From assembly GCA_963740065.1 (NCBI GenBank), contig CAVUCS010000006.1:1-64000 (forward strand): a stretch of DNA of 64,000 nucleotides, read 5' to 3'. The stretch comes from DASVDE01 sp963740065. GTDB lineage: Bacteria; Actinomycetota; Thermoleophilia; Solirubrobacterales; 70-9. How positions within the stretch are numbered: position 1 is the stretch's first letter; every line of letters begins with the position of its first letter. Both the position numbers and the translations under genes were made by a program. The notes under the pieces were generated by a model. It was given only the letters and a program-made list of their open reading frames with translations. It had not been told where the DNA came from and did no database searches. Shown here piece after piece: positions 50,792-60,700 of the stretch.

Positions 50792-51985
50792 TCAGTAGGG
50801 AACCTCGACGCGCCGCTGGAGGAAGTCGCGGAACTTCGGTGCGGTGTACTCGTATTCGCCTTTGCGGATCCGGTAGAGGACCCCCGCCTCCACCAGTCGC
50901 CCCAACAGCACATTGACATTGCCGGGCGTCTTTTCGGAGACCTTGCCGAGATCGGAGGCGAGAAGCGGCGGATAGGGACAGGCGGCGGACGTCAGTAGAA
51001 CCTCTTGCTCAGCGGGAGTCAGAATGGAGATCCGCGGCTCATAGAAGTCCTGGTCGAGTCGCTCGTAGATCTGCGAACGCGCCTCCGTCAGCAATTCCGG
51101 GGTAAAGCGATCAACCCCCGCGAGATCGGCCGCGTCCCACAGCTCCGATCCCCACAGCTGGATGAAATAGGGATAGCCCTCGACCTCATCGATCACTTCG
51201 TCAGCGACGACGGGGTCGGCGCTGCGAGAGGTTTGCTCAAGCGGCCTGGTGAACGCCTCGAGCGCCTCCTCGTCGGGAAGCGAATCGACTTTCTCTCCCC
51301 GAAAGAGGCGTTCGCTGTAGGAGCGGGCCTTCTGGAGGTTTGCCGCCAGCGTGGGCAGCCCACAGAGAACGACGGCAAGCGGCACCTCCTGGCGTTGCAG
51401 CGCGACGATCGGGGCGATCAGCAACGAGAGAGGGTGCTCGCCGTGGCGATCGCGCTGGGAAGCGTCGCGGATCAGCTGCGCCTCGTCAAGCAGCAGGACG
51501 AGCCCGTCGCGGCCCCTTCGCACCGCCAACTCGACCGTCTCGAAGATCTCCTTCGCCAAGTCCTGCTCTCGCTCGGAGCCGGGGGCAATCGAGAGCGACA
51601 CCTCTTCCCAGGTGAGCGAGAGCTCACCCGCGCGCAGCGCCTTGCCGGTGGCGGCGCGCAGACGCTCCAGGCGCGAAAGTCGGCCACGAGCTCGCTCGAG
51701 GACTCCTCCAAGCGCCTCGCGAAGCGCCTGGTCGGTGTTGTGCCCGGGCTGGAGCTCGAATTCCGCCGGTTCCCAGTTCGCCTGCTCTGCGCGCTCGGCG
51801 AAAGTGCCAAGCAACACCGTCTTGCCCAGTCCCCTCAGACCGGTCACGCGCATACTCGCCTGCAACTCAGGGGCCGCCCGCAGCATCGCGGAGAAGCGGT
51901 CGAGTGATCGATCACGGCCGGCCAAATAGAGCGGCCGCACGCCGACACCGGGGCGATACGGATTCTTTTCCAAAGCTTCAATCAT
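50792..51985 (-). CDS. AAA+ ATPase (ATPase_2/STAND type) with winged-helix C-terminus
   Basis: A 397-residue ATPase. It begins NPYRPGVGVRPLYLAGRDRSLDRF, the usual entry of this class, followed by Walker A LRGLGKTVLL (~50-57), Walker B LVLLLDEAQLI (~163-171), sensor I VPLAVVLCGLPTL and, after a GYPYFIQLWGSELWD helix typical of archaeal-like ATPase_2 proteins, a winged helix (LTPAEQEVLLTSAAC, EKTPGNVNVLLGRLVEAGVLYRIRKGEYEYTAPKFRDFL). These are NTP-driven switches, often regulatory or defence-linked. It lies 5 bases before the membrane-protein gene. No insertion or break. Confidence 0.82.
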   Translation of the reverse strand: MIEALEKNPYRPGVGVRPLYLAGRDRSLDRFSAMLRAAPELQASMRVTGLRGLGKTVLLGTFAERAEQANWEPAEFELQPGHNTDQALREALGGVLERARGRLSRLERLRAATGKALRAGELSLTWEEVSLSIAPGSEREQDLAKEIFETVELAVRRGRDGLVLLLDEAQLIRDASQRDRHGEHPLSLLIAPIVALQRQEVPLAVVLCGLPTLAANLQKARSYSERLFRGEKVDSLPDEEALEAFTRPLEQTSRSADPVVADEVIDEVEGYPYFIQLWGSELWDAADLAGVDRFTPELLTEARSQIYERLDQDFYEPRISILTPAEQEVLLTSAACPYPPLLASDLGKVSEKTPGNVNVLLGRLVEAGVLYRIRKGEYEYTAPKFRDFLQRRVEVPY

Positions 51986-52060
51986 TACACGAACCTCTTT
52001 ATGTTAGCTACCCATAAGACGTTTAGTGAAATGACTGCGGCTTAGGAAGCCTGCGCCTGT

Positions 52061-52630
52061 TCATCCGACTGGGACAACATCGCCGGAGAGGGCGACTTGG
52101 AGGGCGCGGCGGGGTAGCGGGTCGTAGACCTCGACCTGGTACTCGGCGCCTGACTCGGCCAGGTAGACGCTCTGGGGGCGGTCGGGGTTGACCCAGACGA
52201 CGGCGCCGCCTTTGGCCGTCTGCACTCTGGTGTTCGTGCGTTTGGCGTTGGCGCGCAGGGCCTCGACCGGGTCGGCGAGCGGATAGGTGGCGATGGTGAG
52301 GTAGGCGGGGGCCGGATCGCCCGCCTCGGCATCGCCGGTCAGGTAGCGCACGTAGACGCGCGCGCCGGCGCCCTCGTCGTATTCAAGCTCGGCGCCGGGG
52401 CGCTCCCCCGCCCAGTAGATCGGGGCATCGGAGGACGAAGCGATGTCGCTCAGCTCGGCGGCGCTGACGATGCGGGCCTCGCCCGCCTCTCCTTCGGCGC
52501 CGCCATCGTCGCTCCCTCCCCCGATCAGCGCCCAGGCGACCGCGACCGCCAGAAGAACGACGAGTACGATCAGCAGTATCTGCAGTGGATGACGCCCGGG
52601 GCGCGGCTCTGTTTGCGGGGAGTCGTTCAT
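52061..52630 (-). CDS. Membrane-anchored exported protein
   Basis: A 189-residue protein with one N-terminal membrane segment (ILLIVLVVLLAVAVAWALIGG, residues ~19-40) and a strand-rich outer domain (ELEYDEGAGARVYVRYLTGDAEAGDPAPAYLTIATYPL, ending EYQVEVYDPLPRRALQVALSGDVVPVG). No catalytic motif. It is the intact relative of the remnant at 48965-49090. The region between this gene and the divergent AAA gene (51986-52060) is short and AT-rich. Possible role in envelope stability; unknown. Confidence 0.65.
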   Translation of the reverse strand: MNDSPQTEPRPGRHPLQILLIVLVVLLAVAVAWALIGGGSDDGGAEGEAGEARIVSAAELSDIASSSDAPIYWAGERPGAELEYDEGAGARVYVRYLTGDAEAGDPAPAYLTIATYPLADPVEALRANAKRTNTRVQTAKGGAVVWVNPDRPQSVYLAESGAEYQVEVYDPLPRRALQVALSGDVVPVG

Positions 52631-52655
52631 CGTGAGCGAAGAGTATTCGCCAGCG

Positions 52656-52980
52656 TCAGTAGATCACGGTCGGGCCGACGGAGACAACCTTCCATGTCCC
52701 GTCCTCATCGGCGAAGCCGTAGTCGATGCGGGCCTCTTTGTCGAAGGCGCTTGCGGGAATCTGGGCCGCCAGGCCTCTCATCGACTCAGCGCAGGCGGTA
52801 TTGCCGCGCTTGCCTCTGACGCATCCGGCGAACTCGGCCTTGACTCTGGCGGCGAGGTAGGAGCAGTCTTTTGCCCAGTCCCCGGCGGCTCGGGCGTCGT
52901 AGAAGGTCTGGCCTCGCGAGAGGCCGCCAAGACGACGATCGCGATTCGCAGGCGCCGGTTCAAGCGGGGCGAACGACCCC
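52656..52980 (-). pseudogene. Truncated paralogue of lipoprotein 56136-56870
   Basis: A minus-strand frame ending at TGA 52656-52658 reads QTFYDARAAGDWAKDCSYLAARVKAEFAGC, then GNTACAESMRGLAAQIPASAF and TWKVVSVGPTVIY. This is clearly related to the lipoprotein at 56136 (LQTYLDARAAGRWAKACFYLAA). No ATG or good GTG is in frame. A signal-like RRLRIAIVVLAAS lies upstream in another frame, so the 5' end is lost by a frameshift or is truncated. The 5' boundary given is approximate. Confidence 0.55.
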
Positions 52981-53015
52981 TCCTGTCTGGGCCCAAAGAG
53001 CGGGGCGCGAACGGC

Positions 53016-53049
53016 GAAGCCACCCGACCGAAACCGGTCGGGTGGCTTC
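53016..53049 (-). terminator. Strong hairpin downstream of 53092-54378
   Basis: Perfect 14-bp stem GAAGCCACCCGACC / GGTCGGGTGGCTTC with a 6-base loop, 43 bases after the stop of the secreted protein on the minus strand. No T-tract follows, so it may work as a hairpin-only terminator, as is common in GC-rich actinobacteria. Confidence 0.75.
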
Positions 53050-53091
53050 TCACGACGATGCAGCGCGACCTTGGACTGAGCCCGCGCGACC

Positions 53092-54378
53092 CTACTTGAC
53101 GCTTATGCCCACCTGTTGTTCGGTGTCGTCCATGGCTTCGAGGGTGATGTCTCCCGTGTAGTTGACAGACGTATTCCCCGTGCAGAGAAGCCCTTTCGTC
53201 TTGGTCCATCTCAGACCCTGAGCGTCAAGGGAGAGGTCAACCGTCGCGCTGTCTCCGGAGCCGGCGTTGGCGTACCCGACATCAAAGCCTGACTGCGGCG
53301 CGATTTCGTAGGTACATATCGCGAGCGTGCCTGGTCTGTTCAGAACGTCAACCTCTATGTGCCCCTCAGCACCTGCGGCGCACTGGAGATCCATGGTACC
53401 GGCATAGGGTGCAGCGCTGTTATTGACGTTGAATACGTATCTACAGTTTCCCATGTCGATGGTCGCCGGGAGGTGGAGTGTGCCGACATCGGCCGTGCAA
53501 CCGTCGTAGCTCGCCGGGAGGACCAGTGAGGTTGACGGTGTGTAAGACACCCGCGAAAGCGAAACGTTTCCACACTCGATCGAGGTATTCGTGCTGGTCA
53601 GGGTGAGCGCCTCGTCGCCCTGCGATCCGTTAACGGTGGAGATGTATGGGTACGTCTCGAAATGCGTAACGTGCCCCGTCGAAGAGGGCGGGCTCCACTC
53701 ATCCTCGGTTCCATAGATCCCCAGATCCCCGCCGGCTCCAGAGTCGACGCTGTAGCTGGAAACGTCCCAGGTAGCCCTAAAGTTCACCTCCGGGATGTTG
53801 CAGAGAACCCCCTGGTGGTATCTGACCGTGAAGTCCTGATCCATGGAGACCTCAAGCGTGTCGGGATCACCGGGCACCTCTCTGAAGACAACACCTTGCT
53901 GACCCTGAACAGGACTGATTCCGAACCAGCAGCCGCCGGCTCCGTAGCGATAGAATCTAATCCCGTCGCTGCCGCATGAATTGAAGTAGGCATCGTCGAC
54001 CGAGACATTGCCCTCGTAGGTGCCTTGCGCGGTCTCCTGACCCACCCAGAAGACAAAGGAGCACCCATTCATGTCCACAGGGATACTGTTGCCGACCGCG
54101 GTACAACCCATGTTCGGCGCCGCGGGACGAAGCGTCGCCGGAGCGTAGTTATCAAAGACATAGGCCGTGAGCGGATCGACCTCGCATCCAAAATTAGACG
54201 ACGCTTCTTCGTGGGGGTTGGTGGTCAAGACAGCTGCTCCGGATTGCTCACCAATAAGAGCGTTGGGCCCGTTTGCTACCTCGAAATACGAGGCGGCCGC
54301 CCCGGCGGCGCCGACGGAGAGTCCCAACAGGACAAGCGCGGTGGTCGCGATCATGCCTACCCTCAGCCTTAATTTCAT
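53092..54378 (-). CDS. Secreted protein with two related Cys-rich domains
   Basis: A 428-residue exported protein. Signal peptide MKLRLRVGMIATTALVLLGLSVGAAGAAA is followed by two domains of ~200 residues that share a plan: (NGCSFVFWVGQETAQGTYEGNVSV) and (GNCRYVFNVNNSAAPYAGTMDL), each with paired Cys around CTAVG/CTADV. A domain duplication is visible by eye. No enzyme motif or anchor. ATG 54378 follows an AAGGAGAC site. GC content and Asn/Ser/Thr-rich composition differ from the neighbours, which suits an extracellular protein. Followed by the 53016-53049 hairpin. Confidence 0.75.
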   Translation of the reverse strand: MKLRLRVGMIATTALVLLGLSVGAAGAAASYFEVANGPNALIGEQSGAAVLTTNPHEEASSNFGCEVDPLTAYVFDNYAPATLRPAAPNMGCTAVGNSIPVDMNGCSFVFWVGQETAQGTYEGNVSVDDAYFNSCGSDGIRFYRYGAGGCWFGISPVQGQQGVVFREVPGDPDTLEVSMDQDFTVRYHQGVLCNIPEVNFRATWDVSSYSVDSGAGGDLGIYGTEDEWSPPSSTGHVTHFETYPYISTVNGSQGDEALTLTSTNTSIECGNVSLSRVSYTPSTSLVLPASYDGCTADVGTLHLPATIDMGNCRYVFNVNNSAAPYAGTMDLQCAAGAEGHIEVDVLNRPGTLAICTYEIAPQSGFDVGYANAGSGDSATVDLSLDAQGLRWTKTKGLLCTGNTSVNYTGDITLEAMDDTEQQVGISVK

Positions 54379-54516
54379 TTCATCGTCTCCTTGTGTGAAG
54401 TTGCGCGAAGCAAAAGTGCCTCCCACCCGATTGAGGCATATGCTCGCCCGGCTGCCCGATGAGCGAACGGCCATCTTGGCCAGATCGGTCAGCAGTCAAC
54501 GGCCCAGTTCGCACAA

Positions 54517-55731
54517 TCATGCTTTAGAACGGCCGCTCAGCTCGTCGAGTCTCAACGCGACGTCGATCTCGGCGGAGTTGCCCTCGACGGATCGGCCTAT
54601 CAATTCCTCGATCATCCGCAACCGATTGGTCACGGTGTGGCGTTTGACGCCGAGCCGGGCGGCCGCCGAGGAAACATTGCCGCCGCTGCCCAGGTAGGCG
54701 CGCAGAGTCTGCCGCAGGCGATGACCACCGTCGCGCTGCCGAGCGAGCGGTTCCAAATAGATCCTGCGCAGCGACCGGGCCAAGAGCTCGTTCTGAACAA
54801 CGCCGGCGAGGAGTGCGACGTCCGCATAGCGGACGGGAGCTGGGCTACGGAGGGCGATGAACAAGGCGGCCTTCGCTTGGTTATGAGTCAAACGCCATCC
54901 GTCGACATCTTCACCAGGTTCTCCCAGGGCCAAGGCGACCCGATCGGACCGGTACGATTCAAATTCACCGCTCAACTCAAAGGATTCGAGTGAGCGGCGG
55001 CCGCCCAGCCATGCCCAAACAGCGCCTGTCGCGCTCTCGACCAGGAGAAGACGGCGGTCGAGCCGGAGGGCTACCTCGCGGATCACCTCGGCCGCGCCCT
55101 TGCCGACCGCGACTAGTGCAGTGTGGGAGCCGGTGAGGTCATAGGCCAAGTCGGAAGGGTCCAGAAGCTCGCCGGCGAGCAGCTTCTGGACAAGCTCGGT
55201 TCGTCGCCGGCCGCTCGTCCTTCCAAGCGCCAGCTCACTGGCGTATTCGTCCGCCACCGTTGTCAAAAGCCGGTCGAACAGTGCCACCTGGGTTTGCAAT
55301 GTCCACTTCAAGGCGGCACCCTCAATCAAACCGTCCGCCTCTTCGATCAATTGATCGCCGAGCAGCGAATAACCGGCTACGTAGCGCCGCAACACCGTGT
55401 CGAGCTTCACGCCGACACGAGCGGCGAGACGCGCCTGTGAAATGACAGCGACCGGGATCGGGTGCCGGCGCCATGTGCCGCGCTCGATGCCGGACAGGCC
55501 GTATTCGATACCGGCGGACACAGCCCTTCTCAAGCCCTCGTCGTAACCGGGGTCGACGACCTCAAGCGAGTCGGATATCGCGTGAATGCGGGTGAGAATG
55601 GCCCGCTCGAGTTCAGCGCTACGCTCCCCCAAACGCTCAATGAGGGCGCGCCGCGCGGCTTGCTCGCCTGGACGATGAGGGGAGAACCCTTGCTGCGTCC
55701 CTTGCGATGGTTGTAGTGGCGTCTGCGCCAC
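54517..55731 (-). CDS. PucR/CdaR-type transcriptional regulator
   Basis: A 404-residue regulator. The C-terminus is the PucR-type helix-turn-helix: LRQTLRAYLGSGGNVSSAAARLGVKRHTVTNRLRMIEELIGRSV. The central part (YGLSGIERGTWRRHPIPVAVISQARLAARVGVKLDTVLRRYVAGYSLLGDQLIEEADGL) is the helical input domain usual for Solirubrobacterales members. GTG 55731 has a good AAGGAG site nine bases upstream (55742-55747) and is preferred over the longer frame from 55836. It is the only full one-component regulator in this part of the window and may control the secreted protein at 53092, 139 bases downstream on the same strand. Confidence 0.82.
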   Translation of the reverse strand: MAQTPLQPSQGTQQGFSPHRPGEQAARRALIERLGERSAELERAILTRIHAISDSLEVVDPGYDEGLRRAVSAGIEYGLSGIERGTWRRHPIPVAVISQARLAARVGVKLDTVLRRYVAGYSLLGDQLIEEADGLIEGAALKWTLQTQVALFDRLLTTVADEYASELALGRTSGRRRTELVQKLLAGELLDPSDLAYDLTGSHTALVAVGKGAAEVIREVALRLDRRLLLVESATGAVWAWLGGRRSLESFELSGEFESYRSDRVALALGEPGEDVDGWRLTHNQAKAALFIALRSPAPVRYADVALLAGVVQNELLARSLRRIYLEPLARQRDGGHRLRQTLRAYLGSGGNVSSAAARLGVKRHTVTNRLRMIEELIGRSVEGNSAEIDVALRLDELSGRSKA

Positions 55732-56135
55732 TTGCGACCCGCTCCTTACCCGAATGAGCAGGCGTACCCGGTGCGCTTCCTCAAAAAGTTGAATACTGCA
55801 TAGTGTTTGAGTAAGCTTTGCAACGCCGGGGCGCAAGCCATCGGCTCATGGCGTCGGGGTTCTCAGCGTGCCTTGTTGGGGCCCCGGCGCCTCTTTATGT
55901 AGTGGAGTAACACTTGCCGCTCGGACCAACGTGTGTCAAGTGGTTTATTGGGGTACTTAAGGTGAGATTAATGAAGATATAGTGTTATTCGAGCACGCCA
56001 ACGCACACCTCTTGGGATAATGCTCAAAGTTACTTATCTGATTGTGGTCAGAGTGAGATGCCAAGCGACATCAGCAATTCGACGCCTCGGCCGGTCCTCG
56101 CGGTGGTCGTCTCCTTCATCGCCGGCAGTCTCTTC
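55732..56135. other. AT-rich intergenic region upstream of PucR-type gene
   Basis: About 400 bases, clearly AT-richer than the surroundings (especially 55900-56050: TTTATTGGGGTACTTAAGG, TTAATGAAGATATAGTG). It probably holds the promoter of the regulator gene and the end of the lipoprotein transcript. No gene, tRNA or repeat is seen. Confidence 0.5.
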
Positions 56136-56870
56136 TCAGTGCGGCAGGGCGCTGGGAGCGAGAGCGGCGACTCTCCACTCGCCGCTCTCGCGCGCCAGCG
56201 GAGCCTCGTAGAGGGTGGTCTTTGGCGGGCCGTTGAAGAGGAGGAAGGCACTTGCGCCCTTGACGCGGAAGCTGAGCACCTCATCGATCCTGGTGTTCTG
56301 GCGCAGGGCCGCCTTGGGAACGCCGGCGGTTAGCGCCTCGATCGCATCGACGCAGCCGGCGGCATCCTTCACGAACTGCCGCAGCTGAGCGCGCATCGGC
56401 GCGGCAAGGTAGAAACAGGCCTTCGCCCAGCGCCCGGCAGCGCGGGCGTCGAGGTAGGTCTGAAGAACGGCGGCGGCCCGCCTTCGGGATGCTCCGCTCG
56501 CCTCAACGCCGTAGGTCTGGACGCTGTTGTCGCCGCCCTTGCTGGTGGGCACGCCGGGCGCGGCGGCCTTCTGGCCCTCCCGCGCGCCGCTTCGGATCGG
56601 CGGCGTCCGCGAGAGCGTCTTGTCGACCGCGGCTCCGGCTGAGCCACCACCGTCCGCGCCACCACGATTTCGCTCCTGCTCTCCACCCGACGGATTCCCG
56701 CCCTGCTCCTTCCGCGGTTGCCGCTCAGCGGCGGTCGATGTGGTTGTGCCCTCGCGGGCGGCGGTCTCGGTCGTGGGGTCGGTGGTGGCTCCATCGTCAC
56801 CACCACAAGCGGCTAGTGCAAGGGCGAGAAGGAGAGCGACAAGGGCCGCTGGAATCCGCATTCGGCTCAT
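56136..56870 (-). CDS. Lipoprotein with Thr/Pro/Glu-rich linker
   Basis: A 244-residue lipoprotein: signal MSRMRIPAALVALLLALALAACGG with a lipobox (LAAC), a low-complexity linker (TTETAAREGTTTSTAAERQPRKEQGGNPSGGEQERNRGG) and a compact C-terminal domain (RRAAAVLQTYLDARAAGRWAKACFYLAAPMRAQLRQFVKDAAGC, ending KGASAFLLFNGPPKTTLYEAPLARESGEWRVAALAP) of the NTF2/DUF4878-like size. ATG 56870 is chosen because it begins the signal. It lies 7 bases after the stop of 56878-57780. A truncated paralogue is at 52656-52980. Confidence 0.75.
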   Translation of the reverse strand: MSRMRIPAALVALLLALALAACGGDDGATTDPTTETAAREGTTTSTAAERQPRKEQGGNPSGGEQERNRGGADGGGSAGAAVDKTLSRTPPIRSGAREGQKAAAPGVPTSKGGDNSVQTYGVEASGASRRRAAAVLQTYLDARAAGRWAKACFYLAAPMRAQLRQFVKDAAGCVDAIEALTAGVPKAALRQNTRIDEVLSFRVKGASAFLLFNGPPKTTLYEAPLARESGEWRVAALAPSALPH

Positions 56871-56877
56871 GGGGACC

Positions 56878-57780
56878 TTACCCTCGCACCTTGCAGTTGC
56901 CCGAGAGGGTCGAGGTGAGTTTTCTACCGCCCGCGAAGGCAAACGATGTGCGGGCCAGCGGGAAGACCGCGCCGGGGAAGCCTCTGGGCGCCGGGCAGCC
57001 GGAGGAGATGAAGCTGTGGCGTCTGCCTTTGACGCGGAACTTGCGCGAGAGGGTCATCTGCAAGCCGGTCAGCCGCCCCCAGGCGTCCATCGCCGCCGGA
57101 AGCGGCGCGTTGAGCGCGGTGCCGTAAGCGCCCTTGTGCAGTCTTTGCACCTTGAAGACGATCACGAACGAGGTGGCGAAGGGCTTGGGCGAGTAGATGT
57201 GGCCGTAGAGGACCGGGCGCCTGTGGCACGGCGCATCTCGGCGTCCTCGGTCTGCCGCCCGCGGGTCACGCACCGGAGTGCGCTCCCCTTGGCGGCCTCC
57301 CTGCGTCCTTGACCTGCTTGGCCACAGGCGCCCGGAGGCGTTGGAGCAGCCGATAGTGCCGTTGAAGACCAAGAGCTTGCCCTGGGTCGGGTAGGGCACC
57401 TGGCCCGCCAGGGTGATGTTTGCCCCGAAGCTGCCCTTCCCAACCAGCGCCGAGCGGCACTGGCGCAGGGCGCGCGAGGAGGAGCCGGGCTGGATCTTTG
57501 AGTAGCGGCAGGTGGGAAGGCCGTTGAAGTCGAGGTGGCCGTTGCGGTTGAGCTCGATCCGCAGGGTCTTCAGCTGCGGGGGCAGAGTCGCGTCGGTGGT
57601 GGAGATTCTCCCCCCGACCGAGACCGCGATCGGGGCCGTGCCCACGCGCGGCAGCTTCTTCGGCGCCAGCTTGCCGTTGACGCTGACGCGCAGGTTGCCC
57701 TTCTGGGCGATCTCCGCCCCGGCGACGGCTGTGCCGCCGAGCAGAGCCGCCAAGGTCAGCATCACGAACAAGCGCCTCAT
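56878..57780 (-). CDS. Secreted protein downstream of giant NHL protein
   Basis: A 300-residue exported protein with signal MRRLFVMLTLAALLGGTAVAGA. The body (AQKGNLRVSVNGKLAPKKLPRVGTAPIAVSVGGRISTTDATLPPQLKTLRIELNRNGHLDFNGLPTC) is a beta-rich domain shared by many Solirubrobacterales exported proteins. A stretch at about residues 160-190 (RTQGGRQGERTPVRDPRAADRGRRDAPC) has the look of out-of-frame coding between two compensating indels. ATG 57780 overlaps the stop of the giant gene by 4 bases, so they are coupled. Confidence 0.7.
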   Translation of the reverse strand: MRRLFVMLTLAALLGGTAVAGAEIAQKGNLRVSVNGKLAPKKLPRVGTAPIAVSVGGRISTTDATLPPQLKTLRIELNRNGHLDFNGLPTCRYSKIQPGSSSRALRQCRSALVGKGSFGANITLAGQVPYPTQGKLLVFNGTIGCSNASGRLWPSRSRTQGGRQGERTPVRDPRAADRGRRDAPCHRRPVLYGHIYSPKPFATSFVIVFKVQRLHKGAYGTALNAPLPAAMDAWGRLTGLQMTLSRKFRVKGRRHSFISSGCPAPRGFPGAVFPLARTSFAFAGGRKLTSTLSGNCKVRG

Positions 57781-60700
57781 CGTCTGTGCCCTCCTCGCTT
57801 GGCCTTCCTGTGCTTCTTCTTCTTCTTCTTGCACTGCCCGCGCAGCTCCGAAGAGAAGCGGGCGCCGATGTTGTTCTGGCCGAGGGAGCTGATCGTGGCC
57901 AGCGGTGGGTTCTTGCAGATGTTGGAGGAGTTCTGCAGCAAGCCGTGTCGCCCCCCGCGCAGGGTCATCGTGAAGCTGTCGATCGGGGCGTCGGGCAGGT
58001 TGTCGAAGAAGGTGTCGATGCCACCGTGTTTGCCGGGGCCGATCCGCCCCTCGACGATGATGCGAATCGCGCCCGAGCGCAGGTCGGCGACGAGGTCCGG
58101 CAGTTTGTTCTCCGAAGAACGCAGGTAGACGTTGCCGCGCAGCGGCTCGTCGAAGAGCAGGGTGCGGGCGACGGCGCGGCCATAGACAGAGCCCGCCGGA
58201 CAGCGGCCGGCGGCGAACTGCGGACGGGTGCAGACGGTGCGAATGTGGTTTTGGGCGAGGAAGAGGGACTTGGGCATCTCGACCTCGATCCGCTTCAGGT
58301 TTGAGTCCACAGCCCCACGGGAGACGAAGCTCGCCCTCAGCGAGGGATAGCCGCCGCGACGCGCAGTGCCGCGCAGGCGCAGCCCCAGTCTCGGTCTGAA
58401 GCCCAGGGTGAGGCAGTTGAGCAGCTGGAAGTGCTTGCCGACCGTGGCGGTGGAGTCGTCGGCGGGGTTGGAGAACGCCGCCCCCGAGCCGGTCAGGGTC
58501 GAGGTCAGCTGCGAGGCCTCGCAACTCGACGGGTTGTGGGTGAACTGGAAGCGGTCCATATATATGCGAACGTCGCGCAGGTGCAGCGGCACCCCGTCGA
58601 TGATGTGGGGGATTGGGTCTGAGGCCGCGGAGTCGATCTGAAGCTGGGCGGTGCGCTCGTCGATGTCGAAGGCCGAGCGGATCACGATCGTGCCGAGGTC
58701 GAAGGGGCCGACGGTGGCCGCGTTGACCGTGACCAGGGAGAGCGGCGCGCCGTGGTAGGGGCCGGCGAGGTATATCCGCCCCGGGGCGTAGGTCAGCGCC
58801 GGGCCGACCCCGTAGCCGGTATCGGTGCGCCCGACCTGGCTCGCCTGTGGACACGACGGGTTGGCGGTCTCATCGGCGCCCCGGCGGTGGCGCGCCGCCT
58901 CGATCGCGGCGTCCGGACAGAAGGGGATTCCGGCGATTTTGCCGGTGATTCCCTTCGGCAGCACCAAGGAGTAGGAGGTGATCTCCTGCTCGGCGTCGCG
59001 GCGGGAGAGATGGATGAAATAGGGGGTGTAGGAGCCCACGTTTGCGTTTACCCCGCCGGCGATCGCGCCGGGGGCAAAGGGTGGGGTCGAGCCGTCGGGG
59101 CAGGGGCCGCCGTCGATCCCGGTCTCGATCGGCGAGTCGGTGCTGGGGGTGAGCGTGGAGGCGCCCTGTGCCCAGGGGGTGAGGGTGATCTTGGTCGTGG
59201 CTGCCCCGCAGCTCGGCGGGCTAATCAACGGCGCCCGCTGGCCGCTGCGGAAATTGACCTCGAGATCGGTGTAGGGGATCTGGGGCAAGTCGTCGAAGGT
59301 CGCGGTGAGGGTGCCGTTGAGCGGGTCGGGGACGAGCTTGCCGGGGGCCTTGATCAGGATGCCGCGGTCGGCCGACTTGGCGACCAGGTAGAAGGCGATC
59401 AGCGAGTCGAAGGGGTTTTCGGCACCCGGCGCGCCGCCGGGGTCGTCGGGCTGGGCGAGGTAGATGCCGCCCTTGAGCAGGCCGTCGTAGAAGGGGACGC
59501 GGACGCTGAAGACGCCGATCTTCGACGCATTGGGGCAGCCGGCTCCCTGAGGGTTGAAGGCCGTCTCCGCAGCGAGCTGGGCCGGGGCACAGACGCCGAG
59601 GCCGGCGCCGAGGGAAGGATTGAGGGTCACCCCACTGGGCAGCTGCACGACGGCCTCGCGGGTGAGCGAGCGGATGCGGACACGCGGGTTGGTGAGGCCG
59701 GGGTCGTCGTTTGTGAGGCTGAAGACGTAACCGCTGGAGGAAGAGGCCTTCTTGACCGAGAGGAAGCCCTGCGCCCCGGGGTTGAAGCCGAGCGTGGCGC
59801 AACCGGCGATCGGCGCCGCGGCGCCGCCGGAGTCGCGGTTCAGCGCCGTCGCGCTCTGCGCCCCGGCCTCCTGCCAGGAGGCCGCCGTCGCGGCGAAGGA
59901 CAGCGAAGCCGCGCACTCGGTGGGCATGGTGAGAAAGGCGAGCGGCTTGGCACTGAGCGGCTCCCCGATCGAGGCTTTGCACCAGGGAAAGCCGGGCTCG
60001 ATCTCGTTGAGACAGTTGCCGCGCTCGGTGTTGTGGGAGGCGTCCCAGGGCGCTCCCCAGAAGTCGAGCTGGAGGTCGCGGAGCTGGAGGGCCTGGGGAA
60101 CGTCGCTCGCCTGGAGGGTGAAGTAGGTGCCGGCGGAGTCGGAGCGGATGGCGACGTCGAAGAGGAGCGGCCGGCCGAAGGGGGCGGCGCCGAAGCGCGC
60201 CGCGGTGCCGGCGGCGGGGTCGAGATTGAAGAGGCCGAAGCGCCGCGTCCCCGCGCCGGCGGTGACCTCGACGGTGCCGACCTGGGAGCGATCGGGGCAG
60301 CTCTCCCCCGACTGACTTGACTCGAAGGGCGAGGAGCGCGGTGTCGCGAAGGCGGCGGCGGAGCAGAGGGTGCCGCTCGAGTTCGCCGGGTTGAGAAGCA
60401 GCCCGGGCGGTAGCTCGATGCCGAGATCGCGCAGGTCGGCCTCCCCCCACCCTGGTCGAGGCCGACCCCGAGCTCGACCGAGTAGGGGTGGGAGCCGGCC
60501 TGGGTCGCCGCCGCGCCGCCGTCGGCGTAGGCGGCGGCGTCGAAGCCGGCGGCGCCGGGCAGAAGGAGATCGGCGGCACTTGGGCCGGAAGTGCCCGCCG
60601 AGCCGTTGCCGATTGAGGCGCTCGGCACGGGCGGAGTGCTTGGGGAGGGAGTCAGACCCAGGCTCCCGACCGCGGTTGAGGCGGTGGCGAGCCGGCCATG

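Noticed and set aside
58752..60320. A 522-codon + strand frame opposite the giant NHL gene
   Set aside because: Gly/Val/Arg/Glu-rich antisense shadow of the coding strand, without any domain.
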